DNA of 64,000 bases from Catellatospora citrea (GTDB taxonomy: Bacteria; Actinomycetota; Actinomycetes; Mycobacteriales; Micromonosporaceae). The translations under genes were made by a program, and so were the position numbers. Position 1 is the first letter of the stretch. Each line of letters opens with the position of its first letter. The notes below the pieces were generated by a model that saw only the letters and a program-made list of their open reading frames with translations, made no database searches and was not told the DNA's origin. The DNA is taken from assembly GCF_003610235.1 (NCBI RefSeq), contig NZ_RAPR01000001.1:5580001-5644000 (forward strand), read 5' to 3'. Below, piece after piece: positions 52,028-60,751 of this stretch.

Positions 52028-52453
52028 ATGGGTGAGGATAGCGGCGTGGAGATGTGGAACAACCCTTCGTGCTCGAAGTGCGCCGCCGCCCGGGAGACGT
52101 TCGAGCTCAACCAGGTGCCGGTGAAACTTCGGCCGTACCTGGACGCGCCGCCGACCGCCGCCGAGCTGGCCGACGTGCTGGACCGGCTGGGCGCACAGCC
52201 GTGGGACATCTGCCGGCTGGGCGAGCCGGCCGCCGCCGAGCTGGGCCTGGCCGACTGGAGCCGGGACGAGGCCGACCGGCCGCGCTGGATCGCCGCGATG
52301 GTCGCTTGTCCGCAGCTCATCCAGCGCCCGATCCTGCTGCTCGACGACGGCACCGCGATCGTGGGGCGTACCCCCGAAGCCCTGGCGCAGGCCCTGGCCA
52401 CGCCGCCCGCGCTAGCCTCGGCACGGCCGCTCTCCACGCCGATCACCGACTGA
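52028..52453 (+). CDS. arsC: Arsenate reductase (glutaredoxin-type, ArsC-like)
   Basis: This 141-residue thioredoxin-fold protein has NNPSCSKCAAARETF with catalytic-position Cys15 and Cys18, and LIQRPILLLDDGTAIVGRTPEAL, the Arg-containing end of ArsC. Canonical ArsC has a single Cys in NPRCSKS, so the extra Cys is a difference. It starts at ATG 52028 after GAGGAGATCC. The transporter follows one base after the stop. Together they look like an arsenic-resistance pair, but Spx-like redox roles cannot be excluded. Confidence 0.8.
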   Translation: MGEDSGVEMWNNPSCSKCAAARETFELNQVPVKLRPYLDAPPTAAELADVLDRLGAQPWDICRLGEPAAAELGLADWSRDEADRPRWIAAMVACPQLIQRPILLLDDGTAIVGRTPEALAQALATPPALASARPLSTPITD

Positions 52454-52454
52454 C

Positions 52455-53678
52455 ATGGCACAGGCGATCGTCCCGGCGGAGGCCGCCGGGACCGGGCCGA
52501 CGCGTGCCCGGAACAGGTTCAGCGGGCTCGACCTGCTCGCGTTCGCGCTGCTAGGCACGGGGCTGCTCGCGGTGGTGACGGGGCTGGTGCCGTCTGCGGG
52601 CGCGCTGGCGACCGGCCGCCGCATCCTGCCCATTCTGGTCTTCCTGGGCACGGTGATCGTGCTGGCGGAACTGGCCGCGCGGGCCGAGCTGTTCGACGTG
52701 ATCGCGACCCGGCTGACCGGCTGGGCCCGTGGCCGCAACGTCGCGCTGTTCGCGCTGTGCTTCGCCTTCGCCGCGGCGACCACCGCGCTGCTCAACCTCG
52801 ACACCACGGCGGTCCTGCTCACCCCGGTGATGCTGGCCATGGCGGCGCGGGCCGGCGTGCCGCCGCTGCCGCTGGCGATGACCACGATCTGGCTGGCCAA
52901 CGGCGCGAGCCTGCTGCTGCCGGTGTCGAACCTGACGAACCTGCTGGCCGCGGACCGGATCGGGCTGTCGGTGGGCGGGTTCGCCGGGGCGATGGTCCTG
53001 CCGCAGGCGGCGGTGCTGGTCGCGGTCGGCGCCTGCCTGTGGATCTTCTACTGGCGCGGCAACCCGGCCCGGTACACCCCGCCTGCGCCGGTGCGGCCGC
53101 GCGACCGCCGGCTGCTGCTGGCCGCGGTCGCCGCCTGCACGGTGTTCCTGCTCGGCGTGCTGTGGGGCGAGCGGCTGGAACTGGTGTCGGCGGTCTGCGC
53201 GCTGGTCCTGATCGCCGCGTACGCCCGCTGGGACCGAGCCGCGCTGCGCTGGAGCCTGCTGCCGTGGCGGCTGCTCGTGCTGGTCACCGGCCTGTTCCTG
53301 ACCGTCGAGGCGGTCGGGCGGCTGGGCCTGGCCGACCTGATGAGCGCCATGATCGGCGGCGACCCCGGCGCGGTGGGCGTCGTGCGGGCCGCGGTCACCA
53401 GCGGGCTGCTCGCCAACGTCGTCAACAACCTGCCCGCGTACGTGGCGGGCGAGGCCGTGGTCGCCGCCGGACACCGCGACCAGTTGCTCGGCCTGCTGCT
53501 CGGGGCGAACGTCGCCCCGCTGGTGACCGCGTGGGCGTCGCTGGCCACGCTGCTCTGGGCGCAGCGCTGCCAGGCCGCCGGGGTGCGCATCGGCTGGGGC
53601 AGGTTCGCGGCGACCGGGGCGGTCACCGGGGCCGCCGCGTTGGCCGCCGGGACCGCCGTCCTGCTGCTGGCGCGGTGA
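52455..53678 (+). CDS. arsB: ArsB/SLC13-type membrane transporter (arsenite efflux candidate)
   Basis: This 407-residue integral membrane protein has about eleven helices. TTALLNLDTTAVLLTPVM and ANVVNNLPAYVAGE are the re-entrant loop signatures of the ArsB/NhaD ion-transporter superfamily. It begins MAQAIVPAEAAGTG one base after the arsC-like stop, so the two are an operon. This supports arsenite export, but the superfamily also covers other anions. No ArsR gene is next to them. Confidence 0.85.
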   Translation: MAQAIVPAEAAGTGPTRARNRFSGLDLLAFALLGTGLLAVVTGLVPSAGALATGRRILPILVFLGTVIVLAELAARAELFDVIATRLTGWARGRNVALFALCFAFAAATTALLNLDTTAVLLTPVMLAMAARAGVPPLPLAMTTIWLANGASLLLPVSNLTNLLAADRIGLSVGGFAGAMVLPQAAVLVAVGACLWIFYWRGNPARYTPPAPVRPRDRRLLLAAVAACTVFLLGVLWGERLELVSAVCALVLIAAYARWDRAALRWSLLPWRLLVLVTGLFLTVEAVGRLGLADLMSAMIGGDPGAVGVVRAAVTSGLLANVVNNLPAYVAGEAVVAAGHRDQLLGLLLGANVAPLVTAWASLATLLWAQRCQAAGVRIGWGRFAATGAVTGAAALAAGTAVLLLAR

Positions 53679-53679
53679 C

Positions 53680-54477
53680 TCAGGCCAGCAGCCTGTTCAG
53701 CTCGCCGTAGCTCACGGCGCCCGACAGCGCGTCGTAGGTGCCCTTGGCCAGCAGCTCCTCGGCCGCCCGGCGCATCACCGCGTACGCCGCCTCGGCCACC
53801 GACGAGCCGAGGCTCACCCGGGCCACCCCGAGCGCGGCCAGTTCGGCGACGGTGGGGGAGCCAGGCCCGGCCAGGATGTTCAGCGGCGCGCCCACCCCGG
53901 CGACCAGCTCGGCGATCACCGCGGGGTCGGCCGTGCCGGGCACGAAGACGCCGTCCGCGCCCGCCGCGACGTATGCCCGCGCCCGGGTGAGCGCGTCCGC
54001 GACGGCACCGCCGCGCAGGAACGTGTCGACCCGGGCGTTGATGAACAGGCCCGCTCCGGCGGCGGCGCGGGCGGCGGCGATCCGCCGGGCGGCCTCGTCC
54101 ACCGGCAGCAGCGGCGCGGGGCCGATCCGGTCGCTGTCCTCCAGGTTGACGCCCGCCGCACCCGCCGCGACCACGAGCCGGACGGTCTCGGCGACCCCGG
54201 CCGCGTCGGTGGCGAACCCGCCCTCGATGTCGGCGGTCACCGGCACGGCCACCGCGCCCGCCACCCGGTCGACCAGGTCGACCGCGCGGTCGCGGTCCAG
54301 CACGTCGCCGTCGGCCGCGCCCAGGCTCCAGGCCACCCCGGCGCTGGTCGTCGCGACCGCCGCCGAGCCCGCCTGCTCGGCGAGCCGGGCGCTGGCCACG
54401 TCCCAGGCGTTGGCGAGCAGGAGCGGGGTGCCGGGCTGGTGCAGGGCGCGGAAGGCGGTGTACTTGTCGATCGTCAT
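53680..54477 (-). CDS. Isocitrate lyase/PEP-mutase superfamily protein
   Basis: This 265-residue (beta/alpha)8 protein starts MTIDKYTAFRALHQPGTPLLL. VPVTADIEGGF (metal-binding Asp and Glu), AGVNLEDSDR and FINARVDTFL are the PEP-mutase-group motifs. The isocitrate lyase KKCGH motif is missing, so it is not an isocitrate lyase. It probably cleaves or transfers on a small oxo-acid such as a methylisocitrate- or phosphonate-like compound. The substrate is unknown. Confidence 0.88.
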   Translation of the reverse strand: MTIDKYTAFRALHQPGTPLLLANAWDVASARLAEQAGSAAVATTSAGVAWSLGAADGDVLDRDRAVDLVDRVAGAVAVPVTADIEGGFATDAAGVAETVRLVVAAGAAGVNLEDSDRIGPAPLLPVDEAARRIAAARAAAGAGLFINARVDTFLRGGAVADALTRARAYVAAGADGVFVPGTADPAVIAELVAGVGAPLNILAGPGSPTVAELAALGVARVSLGSSVAEAAYAVMRRAAEELLAKGTYDALSGAVSYGELNRLLA

Positions 54478-54599
54478 GGGGCCCAGTCCACCATGGGCCG
54501 CCGACAGCGGCTGGCAGGAAGACGACGACGGCGTGACCGGTGACCGCGATGTCGTTTTCTCGCGAGTGTCCGGGTCCCCGCCCTGGCTACGGTGGGGGC

Positions 54600-55964
54600 A
54601 TGCACGAGGACTTCGAACGTTGCGTCCGCGCGGTGCACTCCCGCGACGCCCGCTTCGACGGCTGGTTCTTCACGGCCGTGACCAGTACGCGCATCTACTG
54701 CCGGCCCAGCTGCCCGGTGCCGCCGCCGCAGGTGCGGCACATGACCTTCCTGCCCAGCGCCGCCGCGGCCCAGCAGGCCGGCTTCCGGGCCTGCAAACGC
54801 TGCCGGCCCGACGCCAGCCCCGGCTCGCCGCAGTGGAACGCGCGCGCCGACCTGGTGGGCCGCGCGGTACGGCTCATCGCCGACGGGGTCGTCGACCGGG
54901 AGGGCGTGCCGGGCCTGGCCCACCGGCTCGGCTACAGCACCCGGCAGGTGCAGCGGCACGTCCTCGCCGAACTGGGTGCGGGCCCGCTGGCGGTCGCCCG
55001 CGCGCAGCGCGCCCAGGCGGCCCGCACCCTGATCGAGACCAGCACCCTGCCGATGGGCGACATCGCCTTCGCGGCGGGCTTCGGCAGCATCCGCTCCTTC
55101 AACGACACCGTCCGCGAGGTGTTCGCGCTGACCCCCGGCGAGCTGCGCGAACGGGCCGGGCGCGGCGCGCGGGCGCAGGCCGCGCCGGGCACCGTCACGG
55201 TCCGCCTGCCGTACCGGGCGCCGCTGGCCGCCGCCGAGCTGTTCGCGCAGCTCGCCTCGGACGCGCTGCCCGGGGTCGAGGAGTGGCGCGACGGCGCGCT
55301 GCGGCGCACGCTGCGGCTGCCCCACGGCACCGGCGTCGTCGCGCTGCGTCCCGCCGCCGGGCACGTCGAGTGCCGGCTGGCCCTGGCCGACCTGCGCGAC
55401 CTCGGCAGCGCCGTGAACCGGTGCCGGTGGCTGCTCGACCTGGACGCCGACCCGGTCGCCGTGGACGCGGCGCTCGCTGCCGACCCGCGGCTCGCACCGC
55501 TGGTCGCCGCCGTGCCGGGCCGGCGGGTGCCGCGTGCCGTGGACGGGGTCGAGCTGGCGGTGCGAGCGGTGCTGGGGCCGGACGCGTCGTCGCGGCTCGT
55601 CGCGGCGTACGGCGAACCCGTCGCCGATCCGGACGGCGGGCTGACCAACGTGTTCCCCGACGTATCCGTGCTGGCCGCGGTCGACCCGGTGGTGCTCGAG
55701 GTCGCGGCCGCGGTCGAGAAGGCGTTCGCAGCGCTCGTCGAGGCGGTCGCCGCGGGTGGGCTGGACCTCGGCGTCGGCGCGGACTGGGCGGTGGCCCGGC
55801 AGCGGCTGCGGGACCTGCCGGGACTGGACGAGTCCACCGTGGAGTCCATCGCGATGCGCGCCCTCGGCGACCCCGACGCGTGGCCGGGGACCGGGCAGTA
55901 CGGCGAGCCCGCCGAGCGGTGGCGGCCCTGGCGCGCGTACGCCTTCGGACACCTGGCCGGCTGA
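54600..55964 (+). CDS. Ada/AlkA fusion with degenerate glycosylase end
   Basis: This 454-residue protein couples DNA-methylation sensing to repair. Residues 30-70 hold the Ada four-Cys zinc/methyl-acceptor site (Cys34, Cys38, Cys65, Cys68). Two AraC helix-turn-helix units (about 82-180) and an AlkA N-terminal domain follow. In the HhH-GPD part PGLDEST replaces the usual PGIGPWT. The stretch GDPDAWPGTGQYGEPAERW lacks the FPAGDLGL-type segment that carries the catalytic Asp. A shortened loop is likely. It may keep only the sensor/activator role. ATG 54600 is chosen because the motif begins directly after. Confidence 0.87.
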   Translation: MHEDFERCVRAVHSRDARFDGWFFTAVTSTRIYCRPSCPVPPPQVRHMTFLPSAAAAQQAGFRACKRCRPDASPGSPQWNARADLVGRAVRLIADGVVDREGVPGLAHRLGYSTRQVQRHVLAELGAGPLAVARAQRAQAARTLIETSTLPMGDIAFAAGFGSIRSFNDTVREVFALTPGELRERAGRGARAQAAPGTVTVRLPYRAPLAAAELFAQLASDALPGVEEWRDGALRRTLRLPHGTGVVALRPAAGHVECRLALADLRDLGSAVNRCRWLLDLDADPVAVDAALAADPRLAPLVAAVPGRRVPRAVDGVELAVRAVLGPDASSRLVAAYGEPVADPDGGLTNVFPDVSVLAAVDPVVLEVAAAVEKAFAALVEAVAAGGLDLGVGADWAVARQRLRDLPGLDESTVESIAMRALGDPDAWPGTGQYGEPAERWRPWRAYAFGHLAG

Positions 55965-56013
55965 CCGGAACGGCGTCTTGGCCGGACGCGGCGGTCCGGG
56001 TTACCGTGCGGCG

Positions 56014-56367
56014 ATGCGAGAGACGTCGATCAGTCGCGGCACCGCCGGATCGCTCAGCGCGGCACTGCTGGTCCTGGTGCTGGCCTACCTCTACGGGGCC
56101 GTCGCCTACCTCGTCAGCGACGCGGCGTACTTCCCCGAGCAGTCCCCGCCCGGCTGGTCCTGGCCGGCCGTGCTGGTGACCATGTTCGGCTTCGTGCCCG
56201 CGGCCGTCCTGCTGGTGTTCGCCTGGGGAGCGTGGCGCTCGCCGCGGGTGCGCGCCGACGCGTTCACCCGGCGGCTGCTGGCCGTCGCCGGGGTGGCCGC
56301 CGCGCTGATGCTGCTGGTGATGGCGACCCCGCCCGGCTGGGAGCTGTTCGACTGGTACGTCAGCTGA
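56014..56367 (+). CDS. Small integral membrane protein
   Basis: This 117-residue protein starts MRETSISRGTAGSLSA. Three helices are evident (about 15-36, 52-74, 90-105), with a loop holding SDAAYFPEQSPPGWSW. No conserved family is recognised. Its stop overlaps the convergent SLATT-like gene by eight bases, an arrangement that could allow mutual antisense control. Confidence 0.7.
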   Translation: MRETSISRGTAGSLSAALLVLVLAYLYGAVAYLVSDAAYFPEQSPPGWSWPAVLVTMFGFVPAAVLLVFAWGAWRSPRVRADAFTRRLLAVAGVAAALMLLVMATPPGWELFDWYVS

Positions 56368-56839
56368 CCGGCTGCTGCTCCGGCTCCGAGCGGCGCACCG
56401 TGCGCTGCTCGGCCCACTGCGACGTCTCGGCGGCGACCAGGCTCTCCACGTTCTCCACAAGCAGGGTGTCGGCGCGCTCCGCGTCGTAGGGGACCGCGCC
56501 CGCGCTCCACACGACCGCCTCGCGCTGCATCGCGACCAGCGTCGCGCTGGCCCGGATCCAGCTCTCACCCGGACGGACCAGCTGCCGCAGCCCGGCCAGC
56601 ACGGCGACCAGCGCGCCCAGCACCGCGGTGACGGCGGTGGACGCGCCGAGCGCGGCCGCGGCGGGGATGCTCGCGGCGATCACGACGGTCACGCCCTCCA
56701 CCGTGTAGTTGGCGATCCGCTGGCGGCGCACCTGCTTCGAATACCACAGCAGCCGTTCCTGCACGCTCATCGGCAGCTGCGCGCCGCTCGGTGAGGTGAG
56801 CCGCTGCCACCAGATGCCCTGCGCCGTGCCGTCCGCCAT
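56360..56839 (-). CDS. DUF4231/SLATT-like membrane protein
   Basis: This 159-residue protein starts MADGTAQGIWWQRL after GGGAGGGACGCG. A helical pair (about 45-65, 68-86) with VVIAASIPAAAALGAST and VLGALVAVLAGLRQL, flanked by soluble helices with QERLLWYSKQVRRQRI in front, matches the DUF4231/SLATT group. SLATT domains occur in predicted nucleotide-sensing defence proteins, but here there is no obvious partner enzyme. The role is unknown. Confidence 0.75.
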   Translation of the reverse strand: MADGTAQGIWWQRLTSPSGAQLPMSVQERLLWYSKQVRRQRIANYTVEGVTVVIAASIPAAAALGASTAVTAVLGALVAVLAGLRQLVRPGESWIRASATLVAMQREAVVWSAGAVPYDAERADTLLVENVESLVAAETSQWAEQRTVRRSEPEQQPVS

Positions 56840-56929
56840 CGCGTCCCTCCCGGAAGTCCCGATGATGGTGGCACGCAACGGTTTCCCATACCAGCCCCGA
56901 AAGCCTTAGCCGACAGAACCCAGGCTGCG

Positions 56930-56979
56930 AAGGAAGGGCACCTTCTTAACGGACGTCCGTGTAGAAGGTGCCCTTCCTT
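56930..56979 (-). terminator. Terminator of the exporter operon, 'AAGGGCACCTTC' family
   Basis: AAGGAAGGGCACCTTCT (56930-56946) pairs perfectly with 56963-56979, with the palindrome ACGGACGTCCGT nested inside. It lies 21 bases past the permease stop at 57001 in the minus direction. The core equals that of the terminator at 23539-23582. Confidence 0.88.
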
Positions 56980-57000
56980 CGGCGCTGTGCGGGGGGCGGG

Positions 57001-58203
57001 TCAGACGCCTGCCAGCGCCTCCGTCGGCGTGAGGCGGGCAGCCCGTACGGCCGGGTAGAGTCCAGCCACCGCGCCGATGAGCAGCGTCGCGGCGAACCCG
57101 CCCGCCGTCGCCCACAGCGGCACCACGGCCGGCCAGTCCTGGGTGGCCGCGTACCCGCCGGTCACCACGGTGCCGATCAGGATGCCGCCGAGGCCGCCGA
57201 GCGCGGACAGCAGCAGCGACTCCACCAGGAACTGCAGCAGGATCTGCCCACGGGTGGCCCCGAGCGCGCGGCGCAGGCCGATCTCCGACCGCCGTTCGAG
57301 CACCGAGATGACCATCGTGTTCGTGACGCCGATCCCGCCGACCAGCAGCGCCACCGCGCCGAGGCCGAGCAGCAGGCCGCCGAACGTGTTCTCGGTGATC
57401 GACTTGGCGGCCAGCGCGTCGGACGGTCGCGAGACCAGGACCTCGCTGGGCGCCCCCGGTTTCACGGTGCGCGGCAGGGTCTTGCGCACCTGGACCACCG
57501 CGTCCTCCGCCGTTCGTGTGTAGACGGTCGTCGGGTGCCCGTCGAAGCCGAGGTAGGCCGCCGCGGCCGACCAGCCGACGAACACGGCGCGGTCCAGGTC
57601 CTCGGCCAACGGCACCGGCCGCAACACACCTACCACGGTGAAGCGGTGGCTGCCGACGACGATCTGCGGCTGTGCCGCGACGTCGCCGACGCCGAGCCGC
57701 TGCGCCGCGGTCCAGCCCAGCACAGCCGTCGGGAAGTCGGCGCTGGGCAGGCTCAGCCAGCGCCCGCTGACCGGGCTGAGCCCGACCGTCTCCGGCAGGT
57801 CCAGCCGGCCCGCGTACACGGTGAGGCTGCCGGTCTGCGCGGGGTGGACGTGCTCGTTGCGGTACGCGTGCACCTCGGGCAGCCGCCCGACCGCCGACAC
57901 GGCCTCCACCGACCCGATCCTCGCGATCATGCCGATCGCCTCGTTCGGCAGCTGCGTCGGCTTGTCGTCCTGTGTTCTGCCCGCCTCGACCGTCAGCAGG
58001 TTGGTGCCCAACTCGTCCAGCTGCCGGTCCAGTTCGGCCTGGCTGGAGCTGGAGATGCCGACCACGGCGATCATCGCGGCGATGCCGATCGCGATGCCGA
58101 GCGCGGACAGGAACACCCGCAGGCGGCGCGACCGCAGCCCGGCCGCGCCGACCCGCAGCACGTCACCCGGCGACAGCCGCCCGGGGCGGGGTGGGGCGCT
58201 CAC
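57001..58203 (-). CDS. MacB-type ABC permease
   Basis: This 400-residue protein starts [15 protein letters not shown]. It has one N-terminal helix (about 32-54, [16 protein letters not shown]), a large extracytoplasmic domain (about 55-285) and three FtsX-type helices at the end ([47 protein letters not shown]). The [15 protein letters not shown] motif is the family signature. It is the last gene of the four-gene exporter operon and uses the ATPase just upstream. Confidence 0.95.
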   Translation of the reverse strand: MSAPPRPGRLSPGDVLRVGAAGLRSRRLRVFLSALGIAIGIAAMIAVVGISSSSQAELDRQLDELGTNLLTVEAGRTQDDKPTQLPNEAIGMIARIGSVEAVSAVGRLPEVHAYRNEHVHPAQTGSLTVYAGRLDLPETVGLSPVSGRWLSLPSADFPTAVLGWTAAQRLGVGDVAAQPQIVVGSHRFTVVGVLRPVPLAEDLDRAVFVGWSAAAAYLGFDGHPTTVYTRTAEDAVVQVRKTLPRTVKPGAPSEVLVSRPSDALAAKSITENTFGGLLLGLGAVALLVGGIGVTNTMVISVLERRSEIGLRRALGATRGQILLQFLVESLLLSALGGLGGILIGTVVTGGYAATQDWPAVVPLWATAGGFAATLLIGAVAGLYPAVRAARLTPTEALAGV

Positions 58204-58913
58204 CGCGCCGCCCCGGTCCGGGTGGCGAACGGCACCACATCGGGCTCGCGCTCGTCGCGCACGATGAGCCCGTCGGAGACCTCGACCCGCCGCGGCAGCC
58301 GCGCGGCCAGCTCCCGGTCGTGGGTGATGACCACGACGGTGGTGCCGGCCGTGTTCAGCTCCGTCAGCAGGCCCAGCACGGTCTCGCCGGAGGCGGAGTC
58401 GAGGTTGCCGGTGGGCTCGTCGGCCAGCAGCAGCGGTGGATCGCCGATCAGCGCTCGGGCGATCGCCACCCGCTGCCGCTCACCGCCGGACAGCTCGTGC
58501 GGACGGTGGTGCAGCCGGTGGCCCAGGCCGACCCGCTCCAGCGCGGCGTCGGCCCGCCGCAGCCGCTCCCGGGCGGCCACGCTCGCGTAGAGCAGGCCGT
58601 CGGCCACCGCCGCCCGCACGGCGACGCCCGGGGTCAGGTGGAACTGCTGGAAGACGAAGCCGATCGTGGCGGCCCGCAGTCCGGACAGCTGCCGGTCGGA
58701 CAGCGCCGCCACATCGTGCCCGCCGACGCGGACCTGGCCGCTGGTGGGGCGGTCCAGGGTGCCGATCAGGTTGAGCAGGCTGGACTTGCCCGACCCGGAC
58801 CGCCCGACGACGGCGACGGCCTCGCCGTATCCGATGTCGAGGCTGACCCCGCGTACGGCCCGCACCCCACCGGGGTAGGTCTTGGTGACGTCCGTCAGCT
58901 CGACCACGTTCAC
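58200..58913 (-). CDS. ABC ATPase of the MacB-type exporter
   Basis: This 237-residue ATPase starts [20 protein letters not shown]. Walker [12 protein letters not shown]-loop [11 protein letters not shown], signature [15 protein letters not shown], Walker [13 protein letters not shown] and H-loop VITHD are complete. It overlaps the permease by four bases and the adaptor by four. It powers the tripartite-like export system with the HlyD-type adaptor. Confidence 0.96.
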   Translation of the reverse strand: MNVVELTDVTKTYPGGVRAVRGVSLDIGYGEAVAVVGRSGSGKSSLLNLIGTLDRPTSGQVRVGGHDVAALSDRQLSGLRAATIGFVFQQFHLTPGVAVRAAVADGLLYASVAARERLRRADAALERVGLGHRLHHRPHELSGGERQRVAIARALIGDPPLLLADEPTGNLDSASGETVLGLLTELNTAGTTVVVITHDRELAARLPRRVEVSDGLIVRDEREPDVVPFATRTGAAR

Positions 58914-59962
58914 TGGGCCACCCCCACGGTGACACCCTCGGCGATGCCGTCCCCGCTGATCTCGACCTTGCCGCCCGCGAACAGCCCCGTCTGCACGGGC
59001 ACGATCCGGCTGGTCGCGCCGTCGCGCACCTCCACGCCGTAGCCGCGCTCGCCGACGGCGACCAGGGCCTGGATCGGCACGACGAGCACGTCGGCGTGCT
59101 CGGCGGTGACGAACCGGACCCGCACGGTCCCGGGCTCCGGCTCGGTGCCGGCTTTCAGGGCCAGCTGCACGGTGACCGTCGGCGGGCCCTGCTCCGGTGT
59201 CTGGCCCCCGGAGGCACCGTCGACGGGTGTCACCACGCCGAGCACGGTCGCCTCCGCGGGCGCGCCGTCGGGCAGCGTCACGGTGGCCTTGACGCCCTTC
59301 TTGGCCAGGTCGGGTTCGGCGGCCGGCACCTTCGCCGTGACGACCAGGGTGGTCGGACCGGCGGTGACGACGTCACCGGCGGCCGGCGCCCCGAGCCGGG
59401 CCGTATGGGCGGCGATCCGCAGCGCACCGGGCGCGACGATGACGTCCGTCGGCGCGACGGTGCCCGTGACCGGCAGCCCCAGATCCTTCTGCCACCGCTT
59501 CACCGCGGCCGCGGTCGACGCGGAGTACGAGGTGTCGGTCTCGAATCCGGTGTACTTCAGCGCGGCCAGGTTCGTTTCGAGCTGGGCGACGTCCGGCCCT
59601 TTGACTCCGTCGGCGAGCAGCCGGTAGAACGGCAGCTCGCCGTAGAGCAGTACGACCGGGTTGTTGTCCGCCCGCAACAGCGGCCGCCCCCGCTGCACGG
59701 TGCTGCCGACCGCGGCGAGCCAGGTCAGGGTGCCGACCGCCTTGGACGTGACCGCCGCCGGCTGGCCGTAGCCGATCTCGCCTTCGACGACCTTGGCCGC
59801 CGTGATCGTGGTCCGCGTCACCTTGACCGTGTCGACCGTCGGCGCGCCGACGGGGCTGTCGTCCCCGCCGCCGGTGAAGACCCCGGCGGACATCGCCGCC
59901 GCCGCGGCGACCACCGCGGCGGCGACGACGCCGAACAGCACCCGACGCCACCGGCCGCTCAT
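58910..59962 (-). CDS. Periplasmic-adaptor-like protein with peptidoglycan-binding domain
   Basis: This 350-residue protein starts [21 protein letters not shown], with one N-terminal membrane helix. It has the HlyD/RND-adaptor biotinyl-lipoyl halves ([33 protein letters not shown]). A small peptidoglycan-binding domain is inserted in the middle ([32 protein letters not shown]). Such adaptors work with MacB-type pumps in actinobacteria. It shares four-base overlaps with its neighbours. Confidence 0.92.
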   Translation of the reverse strand: MSGRWRRVLFGVVAAAVVAAAAAMSAGVFTGGGDDSPVGAPTVDTVKVTRTTITAAKVVEGEIGYGQPAAVTSKAVGTLTWLAAVGSTVQRGRPLLRADNNPVVLLYGELPFYRLLADGVKGPDVAQLETNLAALKYTGFETDTSYSASTAAAVKRWQKDLGLPVTGTVAPTDVIVAPGALRIAAHTARLGAPAAGDVVTAGPTTLVVTAKVPAAEPDLAKKGVKATVTLPDGAPAEATVLGVVTPVDGASGGQTPEQGPPTVTVQLALKAGTEPEPGTVRVRFVTAEHADVLVVPIQALVAVGERGYGVEVRDGATSRIVPVQTGLFAGGKVEISGDGIAEGVTVGVAQ

Positions 59963-60540
59963 CCGACACCCGTCAGGTCGCTGGTGTCGGGCATGCAGAT
60001 CTTCGCCGCGGCCTTGACCGCGGGCTGCTGCATCTTGGCCTTGTGCTCGTCCTTCTGGCGGCGCAGGGTGGCCCCGTCGATGGGCGCGGGGTCGGGATCA
60101 GGGTCGGGCCAGTCGGGCACGCCGTTCTCGCGCATGCACTTCGCGACCTCCCGGTCCTCGCGCAGCCGCTCCTCGGACGGCTTCTCGGGGGTGTCCATCA
60201 CCGGCGGGTCCAGCGCGGGCCACTTCTCGAAGCATCCGATCATCTCGGGAGTGAAGTCGCCTTCCGGCATGCCCGAGAAGTCCGCCAGCTTGTCGTGCCC
60301 GAGGTAGCGGACCTGCAGGCCCGTCTCGTTCAGGCACGTCGCAAGGTTCTCCTTCTGCTTGTCGTAGGCGTCCCACAGGCCGGTGGCGCCGGTGTCCGAC
60401 GCCGCGCCCGTGGTCGTCTCCGACGTGTCCGGCCCGCAGGCCGTCAACACCGTCACCAGCAGCGGACCGCATGCCGCCAGGGCCGCGTACCGGATGCCAC
60501 GCCTTGACCGGCGGCCCAGACGTCTGCCGTCGATTGGCAT
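59959..60540 (-). CDS. Lipoprotein of the exporter operon
   Basis: This 193-residue protein has a signal region (RYAALAACGPLLVTVLTAC) with lipobox LTAC and a lipidated Cys. The mature part contains Cys pairs (ATCLNETG, CFEKW, KCMRENG, ICMP) and a Pro/Asp-rich loop DWPDPDPDPAP. CMRENGVPDWPDP-like ends are typical of actinobacterial exporter-linked lipoproteins. It is the first gene of the MacB operon and overlaps the adaptor by four bases. Confidence 0.88.
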   Translation of the reverse strand: MPIDGRRLGRRSRRGIRYAALAACGPLLVTVLTACGPDTSETTTGAASDTGATGLWDAYDKQKENLATCLNETGLQVRYLGHDKLADFSGMPEGDFTPEMIGCFEKWPALDPPVMDTPEKPSEERLREDREVAKCMRENGVPDWPDPDPDPAPIDGATLRRQKDEHKAKMQQPAVKAAAKICMPDTSDLTGVG

Positions 60541-60665
60541 CTACTTCTCCTTCGGGGCTGGGTTCGCCATGCGTACGACGTGTCCTTTCCGGAGCGTCGC
60601 CGCAGGCCTGTCCTGGACGGCGGAGAGTTTCCTGCCGTCTCGACACACAGTCCACCAAATGAGTT

Positions 60666-60715
60666 GTTAACAGATGGTTAACGGTATTTCACACATCCAG
60701 CTAACATCATCCTAA
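60666..60715. promoter_or_regulatory. Two pairs of 11-bp direct repeats, OmpR-type operator
   Basis: GTTAAC recurs at 60666 and 60777-minus-100 spacing, that is at 60666 and 60677, exactly 11 bases apart. CATCCAGCTAA (60694-60704) and CATCATCCTAA (60705-60715) form a second tandem 11-base pair. Such spacing is the hallmark of OmpR-family response-regulator sites. They precede the lipoprotein gene by about 126 bases, in the gap after the kinase gene. Confidence 0.75.
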
Positions 60716-60751
60716 GTAGATGAATACCGGACCTTCAGGGCACGCGCGGGT

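Noticed and set aside
53680..54477. Isocitrate lyase
   Set aside because: The conserved KKCGH motif is absent and the protein is only 265 residues, so it belongs to the wider PEP-mutase superfamily.
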